Part shown: positions 40,635 to 49,627 of the stretch, piece after piece
Layout: each line of letters begins with the position of its first letter
How positions within the stretch are numbered: position 1 is the first letter of the stretch
Assembly (NCBI RefSeq): GCF_020497125.1
Contig: NC_059093.1
Span: 24,037,910-24,101,909, forward strand
DNA: 64,000 nucleotides
Origin: Mauremys mutica
Lineage: Eukaryota > Chordata > Testudines > Geoemydidae
Direction: 5' to 3'
The notes under the pieces: model-generated
The model's input: the letters and a program-made list of their open reading frames with translations, nothing else
What the model was told of the DNA's origin: nothing
Databases searched by the model: none
Position numbers and translations under genes: made by a program

Positions 40635-41557
40635 GCTCGCAGTGCTGTGGCGTCCGCGCTGTCACTGACCAGAAAAGTGCGCGAACAGATTTCCCGCCGG
40701 CGCTTTCAGGGAGGGAGGGCGTTTGTGAGTGACGGTTGAATGATGACAGTTACCCAAAACCACCCTCGACACATTTTTCCCCCAGCAGGCATTGTGAGCT
40801 CTACCCAGCATTCCAATGGGCAGCGGGGACTGCGGGAACTGTGGGATAGCTTCCCACAGTGCACCGCTTCCAAAGTCGACGCTGGCCCCGTGAATGTGGA
40901 CTCAGAAATTCGAATTAGTGTATTTAGTATGGATACACAAATCGACTTCATAAGGTCGAATCCACAAATTCGAACTAAGTTGATTCGAAATAGTCTTGTA
41001 GTGTAGACAAGGCCTTAGAGACTAACAAATTTATTTCAGCATAAGCTTTCGTGGGCTACAGCTCACTTCTTCGGATGGCAAAAGTACTCCTATTATATTC
41101 ACACTCATTAGCATATTTTCATAAAATCTTATGGAGTGCAAGGTCACAGCAGGGAAAGGGTTTTACTGCGGCACCTGGGAGCAGTTGAGTTTCATGTTCA
41201 GGCTGTGGTATGAGTTCGTCCAGGTTTCTCGTAAGCACACAGGGACCTTAGCGGGTGCTCTTGATACAGGAATGGCCCCGACACGATAAAGTGATGGGAA
41301 TTGCATTTTCCTTTTTAATTTTTGTATTTCCAATGATATTTCTGTTTGTGATTTCGTTTTGCTTTGTATAACTGTGTTTTCTCCTGGATTTGATATTTAA
41401 CTAAAAAAAGAATAAGGCCTCAGGGCGCCGGATGGAGGAGCAGGCTGGGGCTAGGACTACTAAGAGAGCGAGAGTAGCAGGTTTTCTGTATTGTTTCCGG
41501 CCCCCGTTTTCATGACTAGTTTCTCTGATGCATGAAATTTGCTTCTTGTAAGCGTGA

Positions 41558-41630
41558 ACCTGGCTAGCTCAGTTGGTAAAGCATCAGACTTTTAGTCTGA
41601 GGGTCCAAGGTTTGAGTCCCTGATCAGGTG
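41558..41630 (+). tRNA. tRNA-Lys(TTT)
   Basis: Acceptor ACCTGGC/ATCAGGT pairs A1:U72 and has one mismatch at pair 7. Discriminator is G. A box TAGCTCAGTTGGTAAAGC, loop CTTTTAG (TTT) closed by a perfect ATCAGA/TCTGAG stem, B box AGGTTTGAGTCC. Position 1 is A instead of the family G, and C56 in the T loop is T, so activity is less sure than for 49,555. Flanks are shared with the other two TTT genes. Confidence 0.8.
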
Positions 41631-41639
41631 AAAAGAGAA

Positions 41640-42260
41640 CCATTCCCATCAAAATTAAAGAAGGCATCTCTCCAGGATGTTGTTTGACATTACCTTCTTT
41701 TCACTAGGAAGGGCCATGTACTGCCTGGGACTGAAGGGGAAACTTCCTCACATGCCCACTGGCCTCTCAGTCTGGATTAAGAAAGGCTTCTGGGAGCTGC
41801 AGCAACTGCTGCATGACAACTTGGTGAGCAAGTGCAGGGCTGACCTGCACAGGGTCATCCTCAGCAGAGGTCCGGGGGCCTCCTTAGGCTCAGTCTGAAC
41901 AGAGGTCAATGTACCACTGGGTGAGACAGGCCAATTTTAGGGAGCTTCCTCTGAAGGTGAGCACCTGTCCCCAGAACTTACTGACAGGAGCTTTAACGTA
42001 TTTGCAAATGTGCACGGCCGGCATGTGCAGAGCAAAGGCTGCTGGGGGCACTGTGTCAGGCTCTGGCACCGCTTGAGACAATGGACCATCTTCAGCCACC
42101 AGGTAACCCAGGATCTAAGGCAGGAATGGGGTGAGGAAGCAAGTCAAGCTGAGCAAGGCAGGCAAAAATTCATCTCGCCTTCGTGGGCACTCGCAATGAT
42201 ACCCTTTTTGTGTGCCAGGGCTGACAAAAACCTCCCAGACATAGAAGCAGCAGGCCAAAA
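41640..42260. other. Spacer without recognised genes
   Basis: The sequence has short frames on both strands (about 70-95 codons) and no domain that I recognise. It separates tRNA-Lys from the Penelope remnant. Confidence 0.4.
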
Positions 42261-42269
42261 AAGCAGCAG

Positions 42270-43587
42270 GGTTATTCTATCTGCTACCCAAGATCCATAA
42301 ACCTGGAAATCCTGGATGCCCCATCATCTCAGGCAATGGCACCCTGACAGCAGGATTGTCTGGCCCATAACTATTTCAGATTTGGGGACAATGTATACCT
42401 TCAAGTCAGCTGCACTGCTATGGGTACACGCATAGCTCCACACTATGCCAACATTTTTATGGCTGACTTAGAACAACGCTTCCTCAGCTCTCGTCCCCTA
42501 ACGCCCCTACTCTACTTGCGCTACACTGATGACATCGTCATCATCTGGACCCATGGAAAAGAAAACCCTTGAGGAATTCCACCATGAGTTCAACAATTTC
42601 CATCCCACCATCAACCTCAGCCTGCACCAGTCCACACCAGAGATCCACTTCCTGGACACTACGGTGCTAATAAGCGATGGTCACATAAACACCACCCTAT
42701 ACCGGAAACCTACTGACCGTTATACTTACCTACAGGCGTCCAGCTTTCACCAGAGCACACCACACAATCCATTGTCTACAGCCAAGCTCTAAAATACAAC
42801 CGCATTTGCTCCAACCCCTCACACAGAGACAAACACCTACAAGATCTCTATCAAGTGTTCTTACAACTACAATACCCACGTGCTGAAGTGAAGAAACAGA
42901 TTGACAGAGCCAGAAGAGTACCCAGAAGCCACCTACTACAGGACAGGCCCAACAAAGAAAGTAACAGAACCCACTAGCCGGCACCTTCAGCCCCCAACTA
43001 AAACCTCTCCAGCACATCGTCAAGGATCTACAACCTATCCTGAAGGATGATCCCTCACTCTCACAGACCTTGGGAGACAGGCCAGTCCTTGCTTACAGAC
43101 AGCCCCACAACCTGAAGCAAATACTTACCAGCAACCACACAACAAAAACACTAACCCAGGAACCCATCCTTGCAACAAAGCCCATTGCCAACTCTGTCCA
43201 CATATCTATTCAGGGGACACTATCATAGGACCTAATCACATCAGCCACACTATCAGAGGCTCATTCACCTGCACATCTACCAATGTGATATATGCTATTA
43301 TGTGCCAGCAATGCCCCTCTGCCATGTACATTGGCCAAACCAGACAGTCTCTACGTAAAACAATAAATGGACACAAATCACATGTCAAGAATTATAATAT
43401 TCAAAAACCAGTTGGAGAACACTTCAGTTTCTCTGGTCACTCATTTACAGTCCTAAAAGTTGTAATATTACAACAAATAACCTTCAAAAACAGACTCCCA
43501 CAAGAGACTGCTGAAGTGGAATTAATTTGCAAACTGGACACCATTAAATTAGGCTTGAATAAAGACTGGGAGTGGATGGGTCATTAA
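42270..43587 (+). pseudogene. Penelope-like RT/GIY-YIG pseudogene
   Basis: Compared with the intact 55.8-kb frame it has lost the N terminus, about 200 bp of the fingers region, and its single frame. One piece (42,529-42,792) covers EFHHEFNNFHPTINL to DRYTYLQASSF. The RT core reads LRYTDDIVIIW in place of LRYIDDVFIIW. The last piece (43,285-43,587) holds the GIY-YIG endonuclease region IYAIMCQQCPSAMYIGQTR with its downstream Glu in VGEHFSF. It cannot make an active protein. Confidence 0.88.
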
Positions 43588-43789
43588 ACAAAGTCAAACT
43601 ATTTCCCCATGTTTATTTGTCCCCCTACCATTACTCACACCTTCCTGTCAACTGTTGGAAATGGGCCATCCCAATTATCACTACAAAAGCTTTTTCCTCC
43701 TGCTGATAATAGCTCACCTTAACTGTTCACTCTCGTTATAGTGTGTATGGCAACACCCATTTTTTCATGTTCTCTGTGTATATATAAGC

Positions 43790-44388
43790 AACAAAGAATC
43801 CTGTGGCACCTTATAGACTAACAGACGTTTTCCAGTATGAGCTTTCATGGGTGAATACCCACTTCGTCGGATGCAAGTAGTGGAAATTTCCAGGGACAGG
43901 TATATATATGCAAGCAAGAAGCAAGCTAGAGATAACGAGGTTAGTTCAATCAGGGAGGATGAGGACCTGTTCTAGCAGTTGAGGTGTGAAAACCAAGGGA
44001 GGAGAAACTGGTTCTGTAGTTGGCAAGCCCTTCACAGTCTTTGTTTAATCCTCAGGTGATGGTGCCAAACCCGCAGATGAACCGAAGCCCAGCAGCCCCC
44101 CCCGAAGTCCGGTCCCGAAGCCCCCCTGCCACAGGATGGCCACCCCAAGACCCGCCACCGCACAGCCAGGGAGGCCGAAGTGCTCTCCCAGAGGCCCCCG
44201 CACACAGCCATTCCCAACATCTGATTTGTGTCCATTCATCCCCCTCCTTAGAGATTGTCCAGCCTGGCCGATGCACACAGCAGAGGGGCATCGCCGGCAC
44301 ACGATGGCATACATTACACTGGTGTAATGGTAATGATGGCGTACATTACAGATCCAGACTAACACGGCTACCCCTCTGCTACTTATGT
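43790..44388 (-). mobile_element. Nested Penelope fragment, minus strand
   Basis: It lies between TGTGTATATATAA (43,777-43,789) and TATGTATATATATATA (44,386-44,402), which look like a target duplication in an AT repeat. The minus strand holds a GIY-YIG coding remnant (44,045-44,330, YAIVCRRCPSAVCIGQAG) followed by the 3' UTR. Many C-to-T/G-to-A type changes have replaced catalytic residues (YIG to CIG), so it is inactive. Confidence 0.8.
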
Positions 44389-44649
44389 ATATATATATAT
44401 ATATCTTCCTGCTGCATTTTCCACTGCATGCATCCGATGAAGTGGGTTTTAGCCCACAAAAGCTTATGCTCAAATAAATTTGTTAGTTTCTAAGGTGCCA
44501 CAAGTACTCCTCTTTCTTTTTGCAGATAAATTAATGGAGGTTAAGTCCATGAATGGCTATTAGCCAGGCTGGGTAAGGAATGGTGCCCCTAGCCTCTGTT
44601 TGTCAGAGGGTGGAGATAGATGGCAGGAGAGAGATCACTTGCTCATTAC

Positions 44650-44765
44650 CTGTTAGGTTCAGTCCCTCTGGGGCACCTGGCATTGGCCACTGTTGGCAGA
44701 CAGGATGCAGAGTTGGATGGACCTTTGGTCTGACCCAGTATGGCCATTCTTACGTTCTTATGAAG
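44650..44765 (+). mobile_element. CR1-type LINE 3' end
   Basis: CAGAGTTGGATGGACC, TTTGGTCTGACCCAGTATGG and CATTCTTACGTTCTTATGA form the widespread CR1 3' tail seen in turtles. It ends about 25 bp before tRNA-Val. Confidence 0.75.
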
Positions 44766-44789
44766 GGAGGGGCAAAGCCCTCTAACAGA

Positions 44790-44862
44790 GTTTCTGTAGT
44801 GTAGTGGTTATCACATTTGCCTAACACACAAAAGGTCCCTGGTTCAAAGCCAGGCAGAAACA
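44790..44862 (+). tRNA. tRNA-Val(AAC)
   Basis: All stems are perfect or nearly so: acceptor GTTTCTG/CAGAAAC with discriminator A, D arm TAGTGTAGTGGTTATCAC, loop CCTAACA (AAC) and T arm CCTGG/CCAGG around TTCAAAG. A T4 terminator (AATTTTCC) lies about 14 nt downstream. Very likely a functional gene. Its 3' flank has been used as the target of a solo LTR 42 bp downstream. Confidence 0.95.
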
Positions 44863-44903
44863 TGATGGCTTAATTTTCCCAGCTCCTCCTGGCCTGTCCC
44901 TGC

Positions 44904-45564
44904 TGTTGTAGGGGCAGCAGTGATTTCTGTGCTCAAAAGGTCTGTTATACTTCCCCTGCTCCCGCTTTTGTCTCCTCTCCCTCTCTGAATGCCTGTGAAG
45001 TGGCTTTTCCCCTCCCGCTCCCTCCTGGAATGCTCGTGGGATGAATGGGCTGGTTGAAGAGCAGAAGAGCTCCCAGGTAGACAAGGTGTCTGGGACTCTA
45101 ATTAGGCAGCACTCACACACCCAGAGCATGGACACTGCCCAAGGTGAAGGGTGACCAACCAGATGCAGCCAAGTCATCTCTAGTCGCAGGCCATGAGGTG
45201 CAGGCCCTTAAAAGGGGAAGGGGCCCTGTGCTCAGGAGAGCACTCACAAGCTTGTACCTCCAGTGAATGCCTGTTGCCCGGACCGCCTGGCCAGTGGTTC
45301 TCTGCGTTGTATTTCATTGTGCCTCAGGGAGACTTACCTTCATCGCACCGTCCATAGCTGCGCTGTGGGACACTTACCTTGCAGAATCCTGACATCTCCA
45401 CTGCTGTGCCTGTCCTGGGAGCGTGAGTATGCGAGTGTGACACCCCCCCCCCCCCACTTATTTTGAGATAAGCTGTCAGTATAATAAATGTGCTGCTTTC
45501 TGCCTATCTCTGGTGGGTCATTAGTCCTCCCTACGCTTACTAACTGGCCCAATTTTGGGTAACA
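44904..45564 (+). mobile_element. Solo LTR of an endogenous retrovirus
   Basis: The 661-bp element begins TGTTGTAGGGG and ends GGGTAACA, with a perfect 5-bp duplication CCTGC (44,899-44,903 and 45,565-45,569). It has a TTAAAA box near 45,208 and AATAAA at 45,483-45,488. A run of 14 C is at about 45,446. No gag, pol or env sequence adjoins it. The TGTT...AACA ends and 5-bp duplication are as in the LTR at 139-705, but the bodies differ. Confidence 0.88.
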
Positions 45565-45989
45565 CCTGCGGTAACCCCAACCCCTGCATGGCAGAAGGTG
45601 GTGAAATGAGCTGAGGAAAAAGCCTTGGCATCAGCAGGGGAAAGCTAGAGGACGTTGGCCAGTCACCTTTTGAAGCCTTGTGGCTTGGTCTCCTGTGCCC
45701 TTGGAGGTTGGCCTATGGCGGCCGGCACTTCCTGCTGGCCTCCTTTGTGTGAGTTGCCAAAGGAGGAAGTGAGGCAGGAATGGGGCAAAAGAGGAAAGTC
45801 GAGCTGAGGAAGGCAGGGCAGAAGCTAAGCACCTCAGTGCGGCTAAGTGGGGTTAGTAGAGCGTCACCATTCGTTCTGCAAAGCCTGGGGAGGTGCGGTT
45901 GGCTACTGGGAGGTAGAATCCTGTGCCTGCCTCTTGGCTTCCCAGGGATGGCTACTTGCAGCCCAGGAGAAGAAGGATGGTTCTGGGTG

Positions 45990-46440
45990 AAAGGAAGACA
46001 AGCAAAGCTCTGGGAGGAACTTTGGGTGCGGGATGCTGGCTCTGTGCTGGGGGAGGGGGTTGGGGTGCAGGAGGGGTGGCGCTTACCCCGGGCAGTGCAG
46101 CTCCCAAAGTGACCAGTACACACAACCCTGCGGCAGCAGCTCCTAGGTGGGCCATGCCAGGGGGTCTCTGTGCGCCGCTGCCTGCAGGCGCCGCTCCCAG
46201 AGCTCCCATTGGCTGCAGTTCCTGGCCAATGAGGGCTGCAGAGTTGGTACTCGGGGCAGGGACAATGAATGGAGACACTCCCCCCATCCCAGGGGATGCT
46301 GGGACATGCTGGCCACTTCTGGGACTGGCACGGAGGGATGGAGGCAGAGTGGGCAGGGAGCCACCTTAGTGCTGCTGGAACATCTCTGCACACCCATTGG
46401 GGAGGGGAGCAGAGGGTCTCCATGTGCTGCCTGGGATAGG
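45990..46440 (+). repeat. GC-rich interspersed repeat (second copy)
   Basis: Parallel to 33,620-34,070: the G-rich GGGTGC repeats, TTACCCCGGGCAGTGCAG, CTCCCATTGGCTGCAGTTCC and CATCCCAGGGG come in the same order. Long frames on both strands (up to 245 codons at 45,713-46,450, minus) are low-complexity translations of this repeat. Confidence 0.6.
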
Positions 46441-46479
46441 GGCAGTGCACAGAGCTGCCTCCCCTCCTGGGTCTATTAC

Positions 46480-46575
46480 AGGAGTGGGTGGGTGGGGTCT
46501 TTTGGCCTGCAAGGTGCAGCAGGTCGGACTAGATGATCACACTGGTCCCTTCTGACCTTAAAGGCTCTGAGTCTA
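46480..46575 (+). mobile_element. CR1 LINE 3' end
   Basis: ACAGGAGTGGGTGGGTGGG, GACTAGATGATCACACTGG, and TCCCTTCTGACCTTAAAGG. It is close to the fragment at 16,300-16,412 and ends in a short decayed tail. Confidence 0.8.
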
Positions 46576-46789
46576 AAAGGGAGAGGGAAATAGAGGAAAT
46601 TTTTTTAAAAAATAAACCAAACATTGTAATACCAGGATAACTCTAACAGCTCATTGTATAGTCCCGCCCGTTTTTTCCTCCATTGTGTGTTGAATGACCT
46701 GCAGGATATTGATTCTCTCATTCCCTTGATAAACTGATACAATGTGACTGAAATAAAACCAATTCCCAGGCGAGAAAACATCACATCCC

Positions 46790-46861
46790 TGCATTGGCTG
46801 GGAATCGAACCCAGGTCAACTGCTTGGAAGGCAGCTATGCTCACCACTATACCACCAATGC
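46790..46861 (-). tRNA. tRNA-Gly(TCC)
   Basis: On the minus strand the acceptor GCATTGG/CCAATGC is perfect, the discriminator is A, the D arm TGGTATAGTGGTGAGCAT is standard and the anticodon loop CTTCCAA gives TCC. The B box is GGTTCGATTCC, one of the few here with the consensus TTCGA. A T4 terminator (GTTTTC) follows about 20 nt downstream. Very likely functional. Confidence 0.95.
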
Positions 46862-48333
46862 CTCTGACTAAAGTGCCACTTATGCTTGTCCAATGAGGCT
46901 AGAGTAGCATTGAGGAGATTTTCTGCCTGTTAAAATGTACTGGATTCTCATCACTAAAAAAAAACACCTCCATCTTCACTTGGGTTTGAACAATCAGCCT
47001 TTCAATTAGCCACCAAAGTTGTTAACCACAGGGTATGTCTACACTACGGGATTATTCCGATTTTACAGAAACCGGTTTTTGGAAACAGATTGTATAAAGT
47101 CGAGTGCACGCAGCCCCACTAAGCACATTAATTCGGTGGTGTGCGTCCATGTACTGAGGCTAGTTTTGATTTTCAGAGCGTTGCACTGTGGGTAGCTATC
47201 CCATAGTTCCCGCAGTCTCTCCCGCCCATTGGAATTCTGGGTTGAGATCCGAATGACTGATGGGGCAAAAACAGTGTCATGGGTGATTCTGGGCAAATGT
47301 CGTCAGTCAATCCTCCCTCCGTGAAAGCAACGGCAGAAAATCATTTCGCGCCCTTTTCCCTGGATTACCCGGGCAGGCGCCATAGCACGGCAACCATGGA
47401 GCCCGTTCAGCCTTTTTGCACTGTCACCGTATCTCTAGTGGATGGTGCTGACAGAAACGGTACTGCAGCGCTACACAGCAGCATCCCCTTGCCTTTTGCA
47501 AGTTAGCAAAGATGGTTACCAGCCATACTGTCCCGTCTGCTGCTTTGCAAGTTGACAATGACAGTTGCCAGTTATACTGTACCATCTGCTGCTGTCATGG
47601 GTGCTCCTGGCCGGCCTTGGTGAGGTCAGCTGGGGGCGCATGGGCAAAAATGGGAATGACTCCCCAGGTCATTCCCTTCTTTATGTTTTGTCTAAAGGGA
47701 GAGTCAGTCCTGTCTAGACTATCAGACAAGCCTACTAAAGAACCAAAGAGGCAAATGGCCGCTCCGGGTCAGAGCCCCAGACATCCCACAGTAATGATGA
47801 GCTGCATGCCATTCTAGGGGGTGCCCCTGCAACAACCACACCCGTTGCTTCCCTCCTCCTCCACCCCTCCTGGGCTACCGTGGCAGTTATCCCCCATTTG
47901 TGTGATGAAGTAATAAAGAATGCATGAATTTGAAACAACACTGACTTTATCGCCTCTGCAAGTAGAGCTCAAAGTGGGAGGGGCAGGCAGCCTCCAGCTG
48001 CTATGATATTCCAGGCAGGACTGAATCTCCATTCAGTCTTTTTTCACTGTCACTATGTCTACTGGATGGTGCTGACAGACGCTTAAAGAAGAGAATGACC
48101 TGGGAGTCATTCCCATTTTTGCCCAGGCAACCCCCGGGCGACCTCACCGAGGCCAGCCAGGAGCACTCACAGGATGACAATGACGGATACCAGTCCTACT
48201 GTACCATGTGCCGTCCGCAAGGGAAGGGAAGTGAAGGAGATGCTGCTGTGTAGCGCTGCAGCACCATGTTTGCCAGCAGCATCCAGTAGACATACGGTGA
48301 CATTGTTTTCATGGGGGAAGAGGGGACGATGAC

Positions 48334-48720
48334 CAGGGCCGGCTCCAGAGCCCAGCGGGGCAAGCACCCACATGGGGCGACCCTTTCCCAGGGGGGCGGC
48401 AGGCTGGGCCGGTGGACCTGCCGCAGTCATGCCTGCGGGAGGTCCACCGGAGCCCCGGGAGCAGTGGACCTCCCGCAGGCATGACTGCGGATGGTTCGCT
48501 AGTCCCGCGGCTCGGCTGGACCTCCCGCAGGCATGCCTGCTGCAGCTCAACCGGAGCCGCCGGAACAGCGAACCGCCCGCAGCTGCGGGAGGTCCAGCCG
48601 AGCCGCGCGACCAGCGGATCCTCCGCAGTCATGCCCGCGGGAGGTCCGCTGCTCCCGCGGCTCGGGGGCGCCTCCCGGGCATGACTGCTTGGGGCGGCCA
48701 AATTTTTAGAGCCGCCCCTG
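48334..48720. mobile_element. GC-rich hAT-like element with internal tandem repeats
   Basis: Ends CAGGGCCGGCTCCAG and AGAGCCGCCCCTG, with an 8-bp duplication ACGATGAC/GCGATGAC. It belongs to the same family as 5,806-6,058. The interior carries about six alternating copies of a GACCTCCCGCAGGCATG/CATGCCTGCGGGAGGTCC module, each itself nearly palindromic. Frames up to 258 codons across it are artefacts. Confidence 0.85.
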
Positions 48721-48915
48721 GCGATGACATATACCCTGAACCACCCGCGACAATGTTTTTGACCCTTCAGGCTTTGGGAACTCAGCCAAGAATTCAAATG
48801 GTTTTCGGAGAGTGCGGGAACTGTGGGATAGCTACAGACGTCAGTCACCCCTCCCTCCATGAATGTCCATTTCATGCTTTGGCTTTCTGGTACGCTTGTC
48901 TCAGCTCCTTAAATT

Positions 48916-49155
48916 TCAGCACTGTGAGTCCCTGCTGTGGTCTCTGTCTATCATGGCCTTGGAGATTTTTTCAAATGCTTTGGCATTTCGTCTATTGGAA
49001 CGGAGTTCTGATAGAACAGATTCATCTCCCCATACAGAGATCAGCTGCACTATCTCCCGTATGGTCCATGCTGGAGCTCTTTTTTGATTCTGGGACTGCA
49101 TGGTCACCTGTGCTGATCGGCGCTCCACGCTGGGCAAACAGGAAATGAAATTCAA
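48916..49155 (-). pseudogene. Harbinger Myb-like protein remnant
   Basis: Residues beginning RAPAWTIREIVQLISVWG and SELRSNRRNAKAFEKISKAM parallel residues 17-60 of the intact Harbinger Myb-like protein. The frame breaks after DHSRDSQC. It is a related but distinct Harbinger subfamily. Confidence 0.8.
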
Positions 49156-49554
49156 AAGTTCGCGGGGCTTTTCCTGTCAACCTGGCCAGTGCATCCAAGT
49201 TCAGATTGCTGTCCAGAGTGGTCACAATGGTGCACTGTGGGATGGCACCTGGAGGCCAATACCATTGAATTGTGGCCACACTAACCCTAATCCGAAATAG
49301 CAATACCGATTTCAGCGCTACTCCCCTCGTCGGGGAGGATTAGAGATTCCAGTGTTAAGAGCCCTTTATATCGATATAAAGGGCTTCATTGTGTGGACGG
49401 GTGCAGGATTAATGTGATTTAATGCTGCTAAATTCAATATAAACTCGTAGTGTTGACCAGGCCAGAGAGAGCAGCAGGTTTCCTCTATTGTTTCCCACTC
49501 TTGTTTTCTTGACTAGTTTCTCCTCTGCACCAACTTGCTCTTTTTGTTCTGTGA

Positions 49555-49627
49555 GCCTGGCTAGCTCAGTTGGCAGAGCATCAGGCTTTTAATCTGAGGG
49601 TCCAGGGTTCAAGTCCCTGGTCAGGTG
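49555..49627 (+). tRNA. tRNA-Lys(TTT)
   Basis: This is the best of the three TTT genes. Acceptor GCCTGGC/GTCAGGT pairs throughout (two G:U), discriminator is G, A box TAGCTCAGTTGGCAGAGC, anticodon loop CTTTTAA, T arm CCAGG..CCTGG with TTCAAGT. Flanks from about 49,470 to 49,860 are a direct duplicate of 26,450-26,830. No T4 run lies in the first 40 nt downstream. Confidence 0.9.

Larger units (their letters stand above)
36192..41014. mobile_element. Complete PIF/Harbinger transposon, 4.8 kb
   Basis: The 4,823-bp element has inverted termini GGCCTGGTCTACACTA and TAGTGTAGACAAGGCC, and a canonical TTA duplication (36,189-36,191 and 41,015-41,017). It encodes the two Harbinger proteins in convergent arrangement: a Myb-like DNA-binding protein on the plus strand and a DDE transposase on the minus strand. 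Each has a polyadenylation signal between them. Both ends contain clusters of TTCGAA(C/T)-type motifs, presumably subterminal binding sites. It has no disabling mutation that I can see. Confidence 0.93.
36126..41091 (-). mobile_element. Penelope-like 3' terminal fragment split by Harbinger
   Basis: The fragment is 36,126-36,191 plus 41,015-41,091, flanked by ATTATATTCACA (36,114-36,125 and 41,092-41,103), a 12-bp target duplication. Its minus-strand sequence is the terminal block GAAGTGAGCTGTAGCCCACG, AAAGCTTATGCTGAAATAAAT, TCTCTAAGGTGCCAC, matching 44,440-44,520. The Harbinger inserted at TTA within it. Confidence 0.88.
42265..44520 (+). mobile_element. Degenerate Penelope-like element with nested second copy
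   Basis: The RT region begins at about 42,265 (the LLPKIHKPGNPG motif in DNA), followed by an internal deletion near 42,360. The palm region, linker, GIY-YIG region and 3' UTR (from 43,597) come next, ending in the terminal CTAAGGTGCCACAAG block at 44,490-44,520. The 3' UTR is split by a minus-strand Penelope fragment at about 43,790-44,388. The UTR is a different subfamily from that of the 55.8-kb element. Confidence 0.85.
47040..49465. mobile_element. Degenerate Harbinger transposon, about 2.4 kb
   Basis: The left end GGTATGTCTACACTACG and the right end CGTAGTGTTGACCAGGC are inverted repeats, with a possible CAG duplication on each side. Inside are a Myb-like remnant (48,916-49,155, minus) and a long internal inverted repeat (47,390-47,700 against 48,060-48,290), with a hAT element nested at 48,334-48,720. 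The DDE transposase gene is missing. Confidence 0.75.

Noticed and set aside
139..45564. Complete endogenous retroviruses
   Set aside because: Only LTRs are present. No gag, pro, pol or env motif was found adjoining any of them, and two have direct 5-bp duplications as solo LTRs.
45713..46450. 245-codon minus-strand frame
   Set aside because: It lies in a GC-rich interspersed repeat, is Pro/Ser/Cys-rich without a domain, and overlaps long frames on the other strand.
34780..47030. Additional tRNA genes at about 34,800-34,870 and 46,960-47,030
   Set aside because: A B-box-like motif is present on the minus strand in both, but no acceptor or anticodon stem can be formed.
48309..49148. 188- and 258-codon frames near 48.4 kb
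   Set aside because: They run through the tandem modules of a hAT-like element and continue into a decayed Harbinger, so they are compositional artefacts.
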